Of a DNA stretch of 64,000 nucleotides, positions 32,781 to 40,927 are shown one piece after another. The number at the start of each line of letters is the position of its first letter. Within the stretch, counting starts at the first letter, position 1. Both the position numbers and the translations under genes were made by a program. The DNA lies in assembly GCA_019637955.1 (NCBI GenBank), contig JAHBUS010000001.1, forward strand, positions 62,001-126,000, in the 5' to 3' direction. Source of the stretch: Pseudobdellovibrionaceae bacterium. GTDB taxonomy: Bacteria > Bdellovibrionota > Bdellovibrionia > Bdellovibrionales > Bdellovibrionaceae. Below the pieces are notes generated by a model, which was not told the DNA's origin, ran no database searches, and worked only from the letters and a program-made list of their open reading frames with translations.

Positions 32781-34516
32781 TGAAACGCCGGGACTTTTTG
32801 AAATACGGCGCGGGCGCAGGCGCGGCGATGGCCGCCAGTCCCTTCGTCGCCCACTTTTACCAGGCCCTTCTCGACGGCGTGATTTCAAAAGCCTACGCGG
32901 TCGAGGCCGGCTCGAACGCGCGCCGCTACGTTTCGTTCAACTTTATCGGGGCGCCGTCGCGCTTCACCTTCGATCATTGGCTCAAGACAAATGCGAACGA
33001 TCCGTTCACGTACCAGAAAGACAATGATGCCAACCGCACGCAGCAAGTGGCCACCACGCTGCAAACTTCGGGCGGGATGACCAATGCGGTTTACCGCGTC
33101 GAAGCGACGCCGTCGTCACGAGGCGTACTGGTGCCGATCTTATGGCAAAACACGGTGCAACTCTCCTCGAGAACCGCGCGTTTGGATGAGCTTCTTCCGA
33201 ACATGGCGGTGATCCGCGGTTACGGACACACCGCCGACGGCCATACGGGCAACAACACCCTTCAACAGGCCCCCATCGCCGGAAAACCGTCGATCGCCGG
33301 CGCCGTCGCGGACGCTTCGCGCCGCCGCCTGGAGGCCGTGCAGTGCCCGAATGCTTCGGGCTGGAGCGCGTACGCCAGCGATCGCAAGATCTCGCCAAAC
33401 GTTTTGGCCAACTACATGGACCCGGTGAGCGAACTCACGGCGCCGATGCGCCCCGAAGGCCCCGCGACGGGCCGCCACCTGACCCAAGAACTCAAAGACA
33501 ACCATAAAACCGCGATGGAACTGGCGCGAGACCGGCTCAAAATGCACATCAATTCGGACCGCACGGGCACCGAGGCGCTGCGACGCGCGCGCGACAATGC
33601 CGAAGAGCTGATGAAGACCGCCGGCGAGAACGCGATCGACGCGTGGAACGAATCCGTCGTGCGCTACGAAACCATCGTGATGCAGGCCTTCCGCGATCAG
33701 AACGCGATCGGCTTCACGCAAAACGTGAACCTCACCGTGGACGCGCGGACCAACGTGGACGACTCTTCACCCTGGTCCATCCAAAGCGGCGGGATCGCCT
33801 CGCTTCAGGAGGGCCAGAACCTGTTGCAAATCGTGCGCACCGGAGTTCCCTTTATCGTCGCGGAGATGTTCGCGCTGGTGGAGTTCCTGCTCTTGAACAA
33901 CCTGGCCTCGTCGATTGAGGTTCAGCCCGGCGTGGGGACCAACACGATCAACATCAATGGACTCACGATGCGCGATGGAACCACGCCGACCAACATCAAC
34001 ATCCCTCACGACATGCACGCCAGCGGCGCCATCACCACGGCTCTGCACACGGGCGCGTACTGGCGCGGTGTGGGAGCTTGCATCTTGGAGCTGCGCGACC
34101 GCTTGATGGCGTCGAACGATGAAAACGGCAACAACCAATGGGAGAACACGGTCCTGCAATTGATGTCGGATTTCGGTCGGGCGCCCCGATCGAGCGGCAC
34201 GGGATCGGATCATGGCTTCTACATGATGGCGACGAGCCTCTTCACGGGAGCCTTCACCAATGGCCCTCATGTCATGGGCAACGTTCGCGCGAGCGGAAAA
34301 GATGCCGGCTACGAAGGCACCGTGGGATACCACGCACCCGTCCCGGGCTACACCAACGATCCGGCCGCGCCGTCCTTCATGGGAAGCCAGGTCATGCACA
34401 TTGTGGGGCTGACCGGCGAAGCGAACCCCTACAAAAACTTCGTGGCCGCGGGGATCAACATCCACGCCGGGGTCGCCACGCTGGATGACGCCATCAAAGG
34501 GAAGGTGGTCGCATGA
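32780..34516 (+). CDS. Tat-exported DUF1501-like protein
   Basis: A 578-residue protein starting with a twin-arginine signal 'KRRDFLKYGAGAGAAMAAS'. The mature part shows 'MSDFGRAPRSSGTGSDHGFY', matching the 'S[ED]FGR[TA]PR...G.DHG' motif of DUF1501 proteins, which belong to the alkaline-phosphatase/sulfatase-like fold, and 'INIPHDMHASG' could add a metal ligand. Whether it is a hydrolase is unknown. Such proteins are usually encoded next to a C-x-x-C-H protein, as here. It shares one base with the gene before and overlaps the lipoprotein gene after it by four bases (ATGA at 34513-34516). Export in folded form suggests a cofactor or metal. Confidence 0.82.
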   Translation: MKRRDFLKYGAGAGAAMAASPFVAHFYQALLDGVISKAYAVEAGSNARRYVSFNFIGAPSRFTFDHWLKTNANDPFTYQKDNDANRTQQVATTLQTSGGMTNAVYRVEATPSSRGVLVPILWQNTVQLSSRTARLDELLPNMAVIRGYGHTADGHTGNNTLQQAPIAGKPSIAGAVADASRRRLEAVQCPNASGWSAYASDRKISPNVLANYMDPVSELTAPMRPEGPATGRHLTQELKDNHKTAMELARDRLKMHINSDRTGTEALRRARDNAEELMKTAGENAIDAWNESVVRYETIVMQAFRDQNAIGFTQNVNLTVDARTNVDDSSPWSIQSGGIASLQEGQNLLQIVRTGVPFIVAEMFALVEFLLLNNLASSIEVQPGVGTNTININGLTMRDGTTPTNINIPHDMHASGAITTALHTGAYWRGVGACILELRDRLMASNDENGNNQWENTVLQLMSDFGRAPRSSGTGSDHGFYMMATSLFTGAFTNGPHVMGNVRASGKDAGYEGTVGYHAPVPGYTNDPAAPSFMGSQVMHIVGLTGEANPYKNFVAAGINIHAGVATLDDAIKGKVVA

Positions 34517-35193
34517 AATCGCGCTCCCTGCTCCCCCTTCTTTTTGGCGTCATCACGCTCAGCAGTTTTCAGAACTGCGCGCAAAATGGTTTTGCGACCG
34601 GGTCCGACGAGGTCCTTTCATTCACGGAGTCTTCGTCGCAATCCGACACCAACCATCCGGGCGAACCCGTTCCCAAGTTCGATTCGTTTCAAGAACCGAT
34701 CATCAACAAACTCTACATCTCGGAAGTCATGCGGAGCATTTTCAAATCCGGCGACGGCGGGGTTGAATACCTGCTCGATCGTTGGGTGATGAGCAACGGG
34801 CCCAATTTCGGTGTGGGCTGCGACCTTTATTCGAGCTCCTCGAATGCCTATTGCTACGGAGGACCTTCGAACGCCAATGCCGCGACCCGCACCAACGCGA
34901 CGGTGATGCGCGAGTTGTACCGCTTGAAAATTTGCAACACCATCATCGGCGCGGGCGGATCGGTCGCCTCCGCGATGACGAAGGTGGGCCTCACGCCCGC
35001 GAGCGCGGTCACGCCGGAAAATCTCACGAAGGTGTACAATCTCTTTTACCGCACCCAAGATCCCAGCAGCTTCGAGATCGAGACCTTCACGCAACTGACC
35101 ACGTCGCTCGAATCCGAGGGCGTGAACCGCACCGAGCAGTGGCGCGCCGTTTTGATCACGATTTGCGAAACCACCGGCTGGCAACAATTCTAG
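34513..35193 (+). CDS. F-Q-N-C lipoprotein, second in cluster
   Basis: A 226-residue lipoprotein: the signal sequence ends 'FGVITLSSFQNCAQNGFATG', the lipobox F-Q-N-C again. The mature part has a short Ser/Asp-rich linker, then a helical domain with four Cys ('NFGVGCDLYSSSSNAYCYGG', 'RLKICNTIIG', 'ICETTGWQQF'). No family is recognised, although the size and helical pattern would fit an accessory subunit. The ATG overlaps the stop of the DUF1501-like gene and the next gene starts seven bases after its end, so co-expression is certain in practice. Confidence 0.78.
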   Translation: MKSRSLLPLLFGVITLSSFQNCAQNGFATGSDEVLSFTESSSQSDTNHPGEPVPKFDSFQEPIINKLYISEVMRSIFKSGDGGVEYLLDRWVMSNGPNFGVGCDLYSSSSNAYCYGGPSNANAATRTNATVMRELYRLKICNTIIGAGGSVASAMTKVGLTPASAVTPENLTKVYNLFYRTQDPSSFEIETFTQLTTSLESEGVNRTEQWRAVLITICETTGWQQF

Positions 35194-35200
35194 GAGACCT

Positions 35201-36607
35201 TTGAGCACGAAACGTCAGGGCGCTCTATTTTTAGTTCTGAACATGGCGATGATCCTCATCGCCTTTCAGAATTGCAGCGAGATGGCCCCCAGCGAGGCGC
35301 TGGTGGAAGAGACCGCCATTCTCGAGCAAGAGCGCTCGATCACGATGTCTTTGCAAAACGATGACAGCTTGCTGTTCTGGAAAAATCCGAACAGCACCTC
35401 GTCGCTCTCGCAGGTCCTGCGCCGCGAGACTCAGTGGTCGGCCGTGTTCTACCTCCGTCCGGGTGGAGACGACACCCTGATTTCGATCACGCCGGGCGAT
35501 GACTACGAGTTTTTCGAACTCAAACGCGTCGGCGCCACCCTCGTCCTCAAATACGTGAACGACGATGAGGCCTCTTATAGCTACACGCTCCCGCTTTCGA
35601 GCCATGAGCCCCACATCGTCGGCTTCTCGTTTGGCCCGACTCCCGACATGCAGATGTTTTACGTGGATGGACGCTACGTCAAGCTCACCCGGGCCGATGT
35701 CGGCGATCCCCGCGACGTGATGAGCCTGGACCGTGACATGACCGTGTCCAATCAGTTGGAAGAATTCATCATGTTCTCGCGCGCACTGACGGGAATCGAG
35801 ACAAACTCGCTCAGCCGGAGCATGGGACGCGCCTGGGGGATGGGCGAACTGCCGTTCGATATCGGACCCGATGTTCCCAAGGTCGAAGTCTACACGCCTT
35901 CGCTGCGTTTCTTGGCGGCCAAGCAGGTCATCGCGACCCGATGCCTGGAGTGCCATGGCGAGTGGTCGGGTTACAACAACGAAAATCAGTTCGTCCGCAA
36001 CTTGGCTTCGGGATCCAAACTCGTGAAACCAAAGGATCTGGCCGCATCGGAGCTCTACCACCGCGTGACCTTGCCTTCGAACGATGCCAAGCGGATGCCC
36101 GAAGCGCCTTCGGCCGAATTGACCAGCGCCGAAAAAGCCAAGCTCGCCGACTGGATCGAGCACTTCGGCGAACCCGACCCCGAAGCGACGCCCACGCCCA
36201 CCCCGGGGCCTTCGGCGACACCGACGCCGGTGATGACGCCGACGCCCACCCCCACACCCGTGGACCCGGCCGTGCTCCGCTTCCAGCAAGCGAAGCTGGT
36301 CCTGATGCGCCAGTCTTGTTTTAGCTGCCACTCGGCCTGGGCGGGACAAAATGAAGCCTTCTTCAAGGCCACGCTCACCACGCAGACCACTTTGCCGGTC
36401 AATGGCCAAGGTGAAAACATTGTCGGCGCACCGCCGCTGTTCGTTCCCGGCGTCGCCCTGGTCGTCCAGGGAAATCCCGACGCGTCCGCCATCATCATGA
36501 GGGTCCAGAGCACCGTGCCGGTCGGCGCACGCATGCCCAAAAATCTCCCCGCCATCAGCACGGGAGACCTTGCCACGCTCCGCAACTGGATTCAGAATAT
36601 GCCATAA
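35201..36607 (+). CDS. F-Q-N-C lipoprotein with LamG-like domain and two haem c motifs
   Basis: A 468-residue lipoprotein. The start is TTG 35201, with AGGAG six bases upstream; the signal ends 'MILIAFQNCSEM'. Residues about 45-215 are a beta-sandwich of the LamG/concanavalin type ('WSAVFYLRPGGDDTLISI', 'MQMFYVDGRYVKLTRAD'). A first C-x-x-C-H follows in 'TRCLECHGEWSGY' with a distal Met candidate, then a Pro/Thr linker ('TPTPTPGPSATPTPVM') and a second C-x-x-C-H in 'QSCFSCHSAWAGQ'. This would be a membrane-anchored di-haem cytochrome c with a binding domain. It lies in the operon with the C-x-x-C-H and DUF1501-like proteins, consistent with an electron-transfer or surface complex. Confidence 0.82.
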   Translation: MSTKRQGALFLVLNMAMILIAFQNCSEMAPSEALVEETAILEQERSITMSLQNDDSLLFWKNPNSTSSLSQVLRRETQWSAVFYLRPGGDDTLISITPGDDYEFFELKRVGATLVLKYVNDDEASYSYTLPLSSHEPHIVGFSFGPTPDMQMFYVDGRYVKLTRADVGDPRDVMSLDRDMTVSNQLEEFIMFSRALTGIETNSLSRSMGRAWGMGELPFDIGPDVPKVEVYTPSLRFLAAKQVIATRCLECHGEWSGYNNENQFVRNLASGSKLVKPKDLAASELYHRVTLPSNDAKRMPEAPSAELTSAEKAKLADWIEHFGEPDPEATPTPTPGPSATPTPVMTPTPTPTPVDPAVLRFQQAKLVLMRQSCFSCHSAWAGQNEAFFKATLTTQTTLPVNGQGENIVGAPPLFVPGVALVVQGNPDASAIIMRVQSTVPVGARMPKNLPAISTGDLATLRNWIQNMP

Positions 36608-36653
36608 TCAACAGGCCCGAGCCTTCAAGTGCCGGCGCCAAAGGAGTCCATCT

Positions 36654-37142
36654 ATGAAAGCGCTGCTTTCCAGCTTCGTTGTTTTGTTCTCTCTCTCCGC
36701 GATCGCCGAGACCGGCGTTGTTGCCCTCGTGAACCTTTCGCCCGCGGGCAATTTTCAAGCAAAGAGTTCGACCGTTCAAGGCACGGCCAAAATGACCGGC
36801 GACGAAGTCAAAGCTTCGAACGTCAAAATCCCTCTGAACACCTTGAAAACCGGCATCGAACTCCGGGACAAACACATGAAAGAAAAATATCTCGAGACCC
36901 AAACCCACCCCGACGCCGAGCTGATCGAGGCGAGCGGCAAGGGCGGCAAAGGCCGCGGTAAACTCAAACTCCACGGCATCGAAAAAGAAGTCAGCGGGAC
37001 TTACAAAATCTTGGGCGGCAAAGAGCTTGAAGCTGAATTCCCCATCAAATTGTCGGACTACGGCATCACCGGAATCAAGTACATGGGCGTGGGCGTGAAA
37101 GACGAAGTCAAAATCACCGTCACTCTCCCCGTGACCAAGTAA
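36654..37142 (+). CDS. YceI family periplasmic protein
   Basis: A 162-residue exported protein (signal peptide 1-18, 'LFSLSAIAETG') of the YceI family, a lipocalin-like barrel that binds polyisoprenoids or similar lipids. Seen are 'NVKIPLNTLKTGIELRDKHM', 'YLETQTHPDAELI' (the '[FY]L.....P.A.F' motif), 'GKLKLHGIEKEVSGTYKI' and 'LSDYGITGIKYMGVGVKDEV'. AAAGGAG precedes ATG 36654. It is 46 bases after the di-haem lipoprotein gene and ahead of a strong terminator, so it is the last gene of that operon. YceI proteins are often neighbours of cytochromes b561, which supports an electron-transfer theme. Confidence 0.9.
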   Translation: MKALLSSFVVLFSLSAIAETGVVALVNLSPAGNFQAKSSTVQGTAKMTGDEVKASNVKIPLNTLKTGIELRDKHMKEKYLETQTHPDAELIEASGKGGKGRGKLKLHGIEKEVSGTYKILGGKELEAEFPIKLSDYGITGIKYMGVGVKDEVKITVTLPVTK

Positions 37143-37157
37143 TTTTCAAAGAACGAC

Positions 37158-37187
37158 GCCCGTCTCCGCGAGGAGGCGGGCTTTTTT
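37158..37187 (+). terminator. Intrinsic terminator after the yceI-family gene
   Basis: GCCCGTCTCC (37158-37167), loop GCGA, GGAGGCGGGC (37172-37181) form a ten-base-pair stem with one G-T pair, followed by six T. It ends the operon running from 31074 and shields the convergent outer-membrane genes. Confidence 0.88.
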
Positions 37188-37205
37188 ATTTGAAGCGCCA
37201 AAGAG

Positions 37206-37796
37206 CTAGAACAAGAGCGAAGCTTGAAAGTTCCAGATCGTCTGCGAGGGAACGCCCGCGGGCCCGAAACCCTGCTCGATCAAAAAGTTTTTCGTGGGAC
37301 GAAGACGCCATGTCGCCATCATGGTGATGAGCGGATTTGAACCCGAACGGACCTTCAGGTTGGGATTGATCGTGTCCCATTGAACATTGCGAAAAATAAC
37401 CGGAAGCGAAACGCCAAGCTCGATGAACCGCTCGGTGCGATAATAGATCGCCGCTTTTCCGCCGTACCCGTCGAAATTGAAGTTGCTCTGTTTGTAGGTG
37501 ATCTCGTTCGAGTTGCCGCCGCCCACGGCTTTTCCGGCCAGCGCGAGGGCCTCCAGATCGTAGCCCCAGTTTTGGTAAACCCCGCGGTAGCCCGCACCGA
37601 ACGAGTTGGCCTGAAAGTTGGCCCAATCCGTGGACTGCACGACTCCTTGGGTGAGCGTCATGCGCTCGGTCCAATTCCAAAATCCAAACGTCAAAAAGAA
37701 CTGGTTGCGGTCCTGACTTCCTCGAATCGTCCCCTGGGCGCCCGCCAAAGAACCCAGAAGAAGTCCGAAGGTGAAAATCCAAATTTGTTTTTTCAT
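37206..37796 (-). CDS. Small outer-membrane beta-barrel-like protein
   Basis: A 196-residue protein with a signal peptide (1-20, 'FTFGLLLGSLAGAQG'). The mature part alternates polar and aromatic residues in about eight strands ('QFFLTFGFWNWTERMTL', 'IYYRTERFIELGVSLPVI') and ends in 'WNFQASLLF', the terminal Phe recognised by the barrel-assembly machinery. No enzyme motif is visible. It is the last gene of a three-gene outer-membrane operon, 12 bases behind the haem-motif barrel gene. It could be a porin or a structural barrel. Confidence 0.75.
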   Translation of the reverse strand: MKKQIWIFTFGLLLGSLAGAQGTIRGSQDRNQFFLTFGFWNWTERMTLTQGVVQSTDWANFQANSFGAGYRGVYQNWGYDLEALALAGKAVGGGNSNEITYKQSNFNFDGYGGKAAIYYRTERFIELGVSLPVIFRNVQWDTINPNLKVRSGSNPLITMMATWRLRPTKNFLIEQGFGPAGVPSQTIWNFQASLLF

Positions 37797-37808
37797 CGAC
37801 GCTCCTTC

Positions 37809-38990
37809 CTACAAAGACCAGTGAAGCTGCGCCTGCAGCGTCCAGAACTCTTCGGTCCCATTGGCCTGTGAGAACACGCGGCTATTGACCGCCGCCGCCC
37901 GAACCTCGGTGCGCGGAAGCGGAAAGGTCAAGAATCCCAAGTTCCAGCGCCAGTTGTGAAGTCCGCCCACGCTCGTGTCGGGGCGGTACCATTCGAGTTC
38001 GCCCAAAAAATTATAGCCGCGCGTGATGCGAATAAAACTTTGAAACAAACCGTAAGCGCCCAAAATCGAGTCCGCATTCGTGGCCAAGTTTTTATCGCGC
38101 ACGAGGCCCATCTCGGCCGAGAAGGCGGAGCCCGTTCCGATCCCGAAACGACCCGTCAAGGCCACGGCGTCCTTGCTGAGCTTTTCGCTCTTTTCGGTGA
38201 GCCCCGAAAATCCCACCCGCATTTTTTCGGCGGGTTCATACTCGGCCAAGAAACTGGCGCCCTTGTAACGGTCTTCGGGTTTTTCGGCGGTGTTGCCTTC
38301 AAAGGCCCCGATAAAAATCTCGGTGGGCAAAACGCTGCGCTGGTAGATCACGCCCAGACTCTGATCGTACTGGGTCATCCCGACCACGCGCCGCTGATAG
38401 CCGGCATGATTGATCTCACGCGTGCCGTACACCTTGTCGAGTTGACCCGCGTAGATCCACGACGTTTCGCCGAGCTGAAGCCGGAAGTACGCCTCTTTCA
38501 TCGCCCAGCCGGGGGCTTTGTCCTCGACGCTGGTCGAAAAGCGTCGCGGCTCTTCGTTGTTGGTCATGCTGCCGACAAAAATATATTTGTTTTCTTCATC
38601 CGCCGCGAGGGTGAGGTACACCTCTCGCTGCATGGGAATCCAGCGCTCGGTTTTGTTGGGGGAACCCGGGTTGGTTTGAAGGCCGATCGTGCGGCCCTTG
38701 ATGGCCGGACGGATCCAGTACGGGAGGTCCACGGCGGCCAAAAATTTGGAGTGCTCCCCGAGCTTTTCATCGCTGATGGTGACCGGAAAAATCGCACGGC
38801 TCGTGATCTCGGCGGCGAAAAGCGCGCGGCCGTAATCGTTCAGCGCCCCTCCGCCCGCCCCGTTGTAATGGCAAGTCATGCAGGACGAGTAGCCGTAACC
38901 GATAAAGTGGTGATACGCCTGGACCGGGAGCGAAACTCCCAGGACCAAACCAACGACGACGATCAGCGCTTTCAGCGAATCAAATTTCAA
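37809..38990 (-). CDS. Outer-membrane beta-barrel with N-terminal haem c motif
   Basis: A 393-residue exported protein (signal peptide 1-25). Directly after the cleavage site lies 'GYGYSSCMTCHYNGAGGGAL', a C-x-x-C-H haem-attachment motif followed by 'NDYGRALFAAEI'. The remaining 330 residues look like a 16- to 18-strand barrel with alternating aromatic residues ('EVYLTLAADEENKYIFVGSM', 'TSWIYAGQLDKVYG', 'FLGELEWYRPDTS') and a C-terminal 'LQAQLHWSL'. A haem or other covalent group at the mouth of a barrel suggests electron transfer across the outer membrane. The start overlaps the end of the upstream gene by 11 bases. Confidence 0.78.
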   Translation of the reverse strand: MKFDSLKALIVVVGLVLGVSLPVQAYHHFIGYGYSSCMTCHYNGAGGGALNDYGRALFAAEITSRAIFPVTISDEKLGEHSKFLAAVDLPYWIRPAIKGRTIGLQTNPGSPNKTERWIPMQREVYLTLAADEENKYIFVGSMTNNEEPRRFSTSVEDKAPGWAMKEAYFRLQLGETSWIYAGQLDKVYGTREINHAGYQRRVVGMTQYDQSLGVIYQRSVLPTEIFIGAFEGNTAEKPEDRYKGASFLAEYEPAEKMRVGFSGLTEKSEKLSKDAVALTGRFGIGTGSAFSAEMGLVRDKNLATNADSILGAYGLFQSFIRITRGYNFLGELEWYRPDTSVGGLHNWRWNLGFLTFPLPRTEVRAAAVNSRVFSQANGTEEFWTLQAQLHWSL

Positions 38991-39726
38991 ACGACACTCC
39001 TAGCGCGGCCCGCGAGGCCTCCATGTTGACCGCATCCGAACGCGGGAATCTCAGCATTTGGTACTGAGCCCAAACCCAATAACCTTCGGTCAGTCGAAGC
39101 TCGAAAAAGCCGCCGCCACTCAGGCCCGCGGTCCCGGCCATGTTCGTGGTCTCGATGGCGTCGCTCTCTTTGGTGAGCGGCAAAAATCCCGCAACGCCGC
39201 CCGTGACCCCGAAGTTCACGCCCGAACGCTCGTAATCGAAAAGCCCCACCCACACCTCGCCTTGCGCGTGCAGCAGCGTGAGTTTCACCATGCAGGTCTT
39301 GGTGCCCGAGCAGCCCGGAGGCATCGCGATCTCGCCTTTGTTGTCGACGCGCTCGATGGCCGCCGAAAAACGCGCCTTGAAATGGCCACGGAGGTAACGG
39401 TCCCAAAAACCCATGAACCCGATTTGCGAACCCTTCATCAAGGTTTCAACATCGCGGACTTTAACCGTGTACGAACTGTCAAACGAGGTCGCGCCCAGGC
39501 CCCAAAGGTTCTCGACCCGTTTGGGCTTCAAAACCACGCGGCGCACTTTCTTTTGTGGGAGGCGAGGTCCCGCTGGGCGGGCTTCGCTGCCCGTGGTTTT
39601 GGGCTCGGGCGTGGGGCGCGGGATCACGGGTACCGCTTCGGCGGCTGGCTCGGCCGCGCCGTCTTGGGCCCAGGCCGACCCGCTGAAAAGGCCTAATATA
39701 AGGAGAACGCTCAGAACCCGTGTCAT
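38980..39726 (-). CDS. Outer-membrane protein, first gene of the barrel operon
   Basis: A 248-residue exported protein (ATG 39726; signal peptide 'LLILGLFSGSAWAQDG'). After a Pro/Ala/Thr-rich linker and a basic stretch ('RLPQKKVRRVVLKPKRVE') it has about eight amphipathic strands ('HFKARFSAAIERVDNKGEI', 'EVWVGLFDYERSGVNFGVTG', 'EGYWVWAQYQMLRF') and ends in 'AALGVSFEI'. Two Cys ('MPPGCSGTKTCMVKL') probably form a loop disulfide. The basic linker may touch peptidoglycan or lipopolysaccharide. It overlaps the haem-motif barrel gene by 11 bases. No specific family is recognised. Confidence 0.75.
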   Translation of the reverse strand: MTRVLSVLLILGLFSGSAWAQDGAAEPAAEAVPVIPRPTPEPKTTGSEARPAGPRLPQKKVRRVVLKPKRVENLWGLGATSFDSSYTVKVRDVETLMKGSQIGFMGFWDRYLRGHFKARFSAAIERVDNKGEIAMPPGCSGTKTCMVKLTLLHAQGEVWVGLFDYERSGVNFGVTGGVAGFLPLTKESDAIETTNMAGTAGLSGGGFFELRLTEGYWVWAQYQMLRFPRSDAVNMEASRAALGVSFEI

Positions 39727-39914
39727 CCCCCGAAGCGTGGCATGCTCCCAAGCCCCTGTCATGATCCGATGCGGAATCAAAAAGTGCCTCTTTTGCGCCC
39801 CTGTCTAAGGAATCGACAGCGAATCTTATGCTTTTTTCATTTTCGTTCGTTCTGGGGTGGCACCCTTTTCGAAGGGGAAGTTCCCAAGAGTCCATCACTC
39901 GAAAGGATCGCGCT

Positions 39915-40826
39915 ATGAACTTTCGCTCGCTTTTGACCATTTCGCTGCTGCTTGCTTCGGCATCGGCCTTCGCTCAGAACCTGTCGACCCCCACCGTTCA
40001 AAACGGTGACTGGTTCACGGCAGAAAAAGAATTCGTGCTCAAACCCTCGGACGCCATGGGCACCGACGGCCGCACGATGGGCGATTTGATCGGCCGCGAT
40101 TACAAGATCCTGCGCGGAACGGACATCAATATCGTCAATATCGACGAAGCGAACAAAAAAGCGGAGATCGCGTTCAACAACGAGGGACAAGACCCCTTGA
40201 ACACCGAAAAACTTCCGTTCTCTTTGACCGTTGATCTGCGCGACATCAACCCCGCGCTCCTGAGCAAAATCCAATTCGACGAATCCGACGAATTCCCCGA
40301 TGACGACGACGAGCAAATCACCGGCGTCGATCAAATCCTCGAAGTGGCCCGTGGCAAACGCCGCGCGGTGCGCTCACGCAGCGGCGTCACTCGCCCCCGC
40401 GTGGCTCGCGGTGGTTCGACGGCAGGCCGCGTGATCCGTGTTTACGGCCGCGGTGGAATGACCATGTGCTTGGCCGAAGTTCGCGTGAACGCCAAATCAA
40501 TCTGTGGCCAAACAATGCCGACGATCGGCCGCGCCGCTCAAGGTTACGAAGTTTACAAAGCTGCGGGCTGGCGCCCGGTTGAGTACAGCCCCAACTCGAA
40601 TCCTGTTTGTACCGCCTGCTTCTGGGGTGGTGGACGCACGGACTGCGGCGGTCAAGCCTGCGGTCACGCGGCCCTCAAAATCCGCGCGGGTGCATGGATC
40701 GGCGCGGGAATCCGCACGCCTCCCGAACTCCCGAATCAAAACGGCTGTAAACGCAGCGTCCGCGGTAAAAAAGTCTGCCGCGTCCCCTACGTCCGCCACG
40801 GCTGCCTCGTCGCCCCCGGCCACTAA
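39915..40826 (+). CDS. Secreted CHAP-like protein
   Basis: A 303-residue exported protein (ATG 39915; signal peptide 'LLLASASAFAQN'). Residues about 30-135 are acidic; a basic linker ('RGKRRAVRSRSGVTRPRVAR') leads to the C-terminal domain. There 'GGMTMCLAEVRVNAKSICGQ' supplies a Cys at a helix start and 'GGQACGHAALKIRAGAWIGA' a His on a strand, the Cys/His order of CHAP amidase domains, with 'GRAAQGYEVYKAAGWRPVEY' between. It probably cleaves peptidoglycan. Many Cys suggest disulfides outside the cell. The long 5' open frame to 39828 has no ribosome site. A palindrome covers its stop codon. Confidence 0.72.
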   Translation: MNFRSLLTISLLLASASAFAQNLSTPTVQNGDWFTAEKEFVLKPSDAMGTDGRTMGDLIGRDYKILRGTDINIVNIDEANKKAEIAFNNEGQDPLNTEKLPFSLTVDLRDINPALLSKIQFDESDEFPDDDDEQITGVDQILEVARGKRRAVRSRSGVTRPRVARGGSTAGRVIRVYGRGGMTMCLAEVRVNAKSICGQTMPTIGRAAQGYEVYKAAGWRPVEYSPNSNPVCTACFWGGGRTDCGGQACGHAALKIRAGAWIGAGIRTPPELPNQNGCKRSVRGKKVCRVPYVRHGCLVAPGH

Positions 40827-40847
40827 AAGGTGCCTGGCACCTTTTAG
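40823..40847. repeat. Near-perfect palindrome over the stop codon
   Basis: CTAAAAGGTGCC, one base (T), then GGCACCTTTTAG: twelve-base arms with a one-base centre. The TAA stop of the CHAP-like gene lies in the left arm. The core GGTGCCTGGCACC resembles dispersed palindromic elements of REP type, but I see only this copy here. Confidence 0.75.
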
Positions 40848-40870
40848 GGACTCGGTGCTTCATTCTGAAT

Positions 40871-40909
40871 AAAAAAAAGCGCTCTCGAAAGAGCGCTTTT
40901 TCTTTTTTT
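40871..40909. terminator. Bidirectional intrinsic terminator between convergent genes
   Basis: GCGCTCT (40879-40885), loop CGAA, AGAGCGC (40890-40896), with A8 before and T5CT7 after. The flanking A and T tracts lengthen the stem and provide a U tract on both strands, so it can stop transcripts from both the CHAP-like gene and the HNH gene. Confidence 0.92.
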
Positions 40910-40927
40910 GAACTGTGGAGTGTGGGC

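Noticed and set aside
35231-36409. A 392-codon frame on the minus strand
   Set aside because: It is antisense to the di-haem lipoprotein with two C-x-x-C-H motifs. Its translation is Arg/Gly/His-rich and shows no structure.
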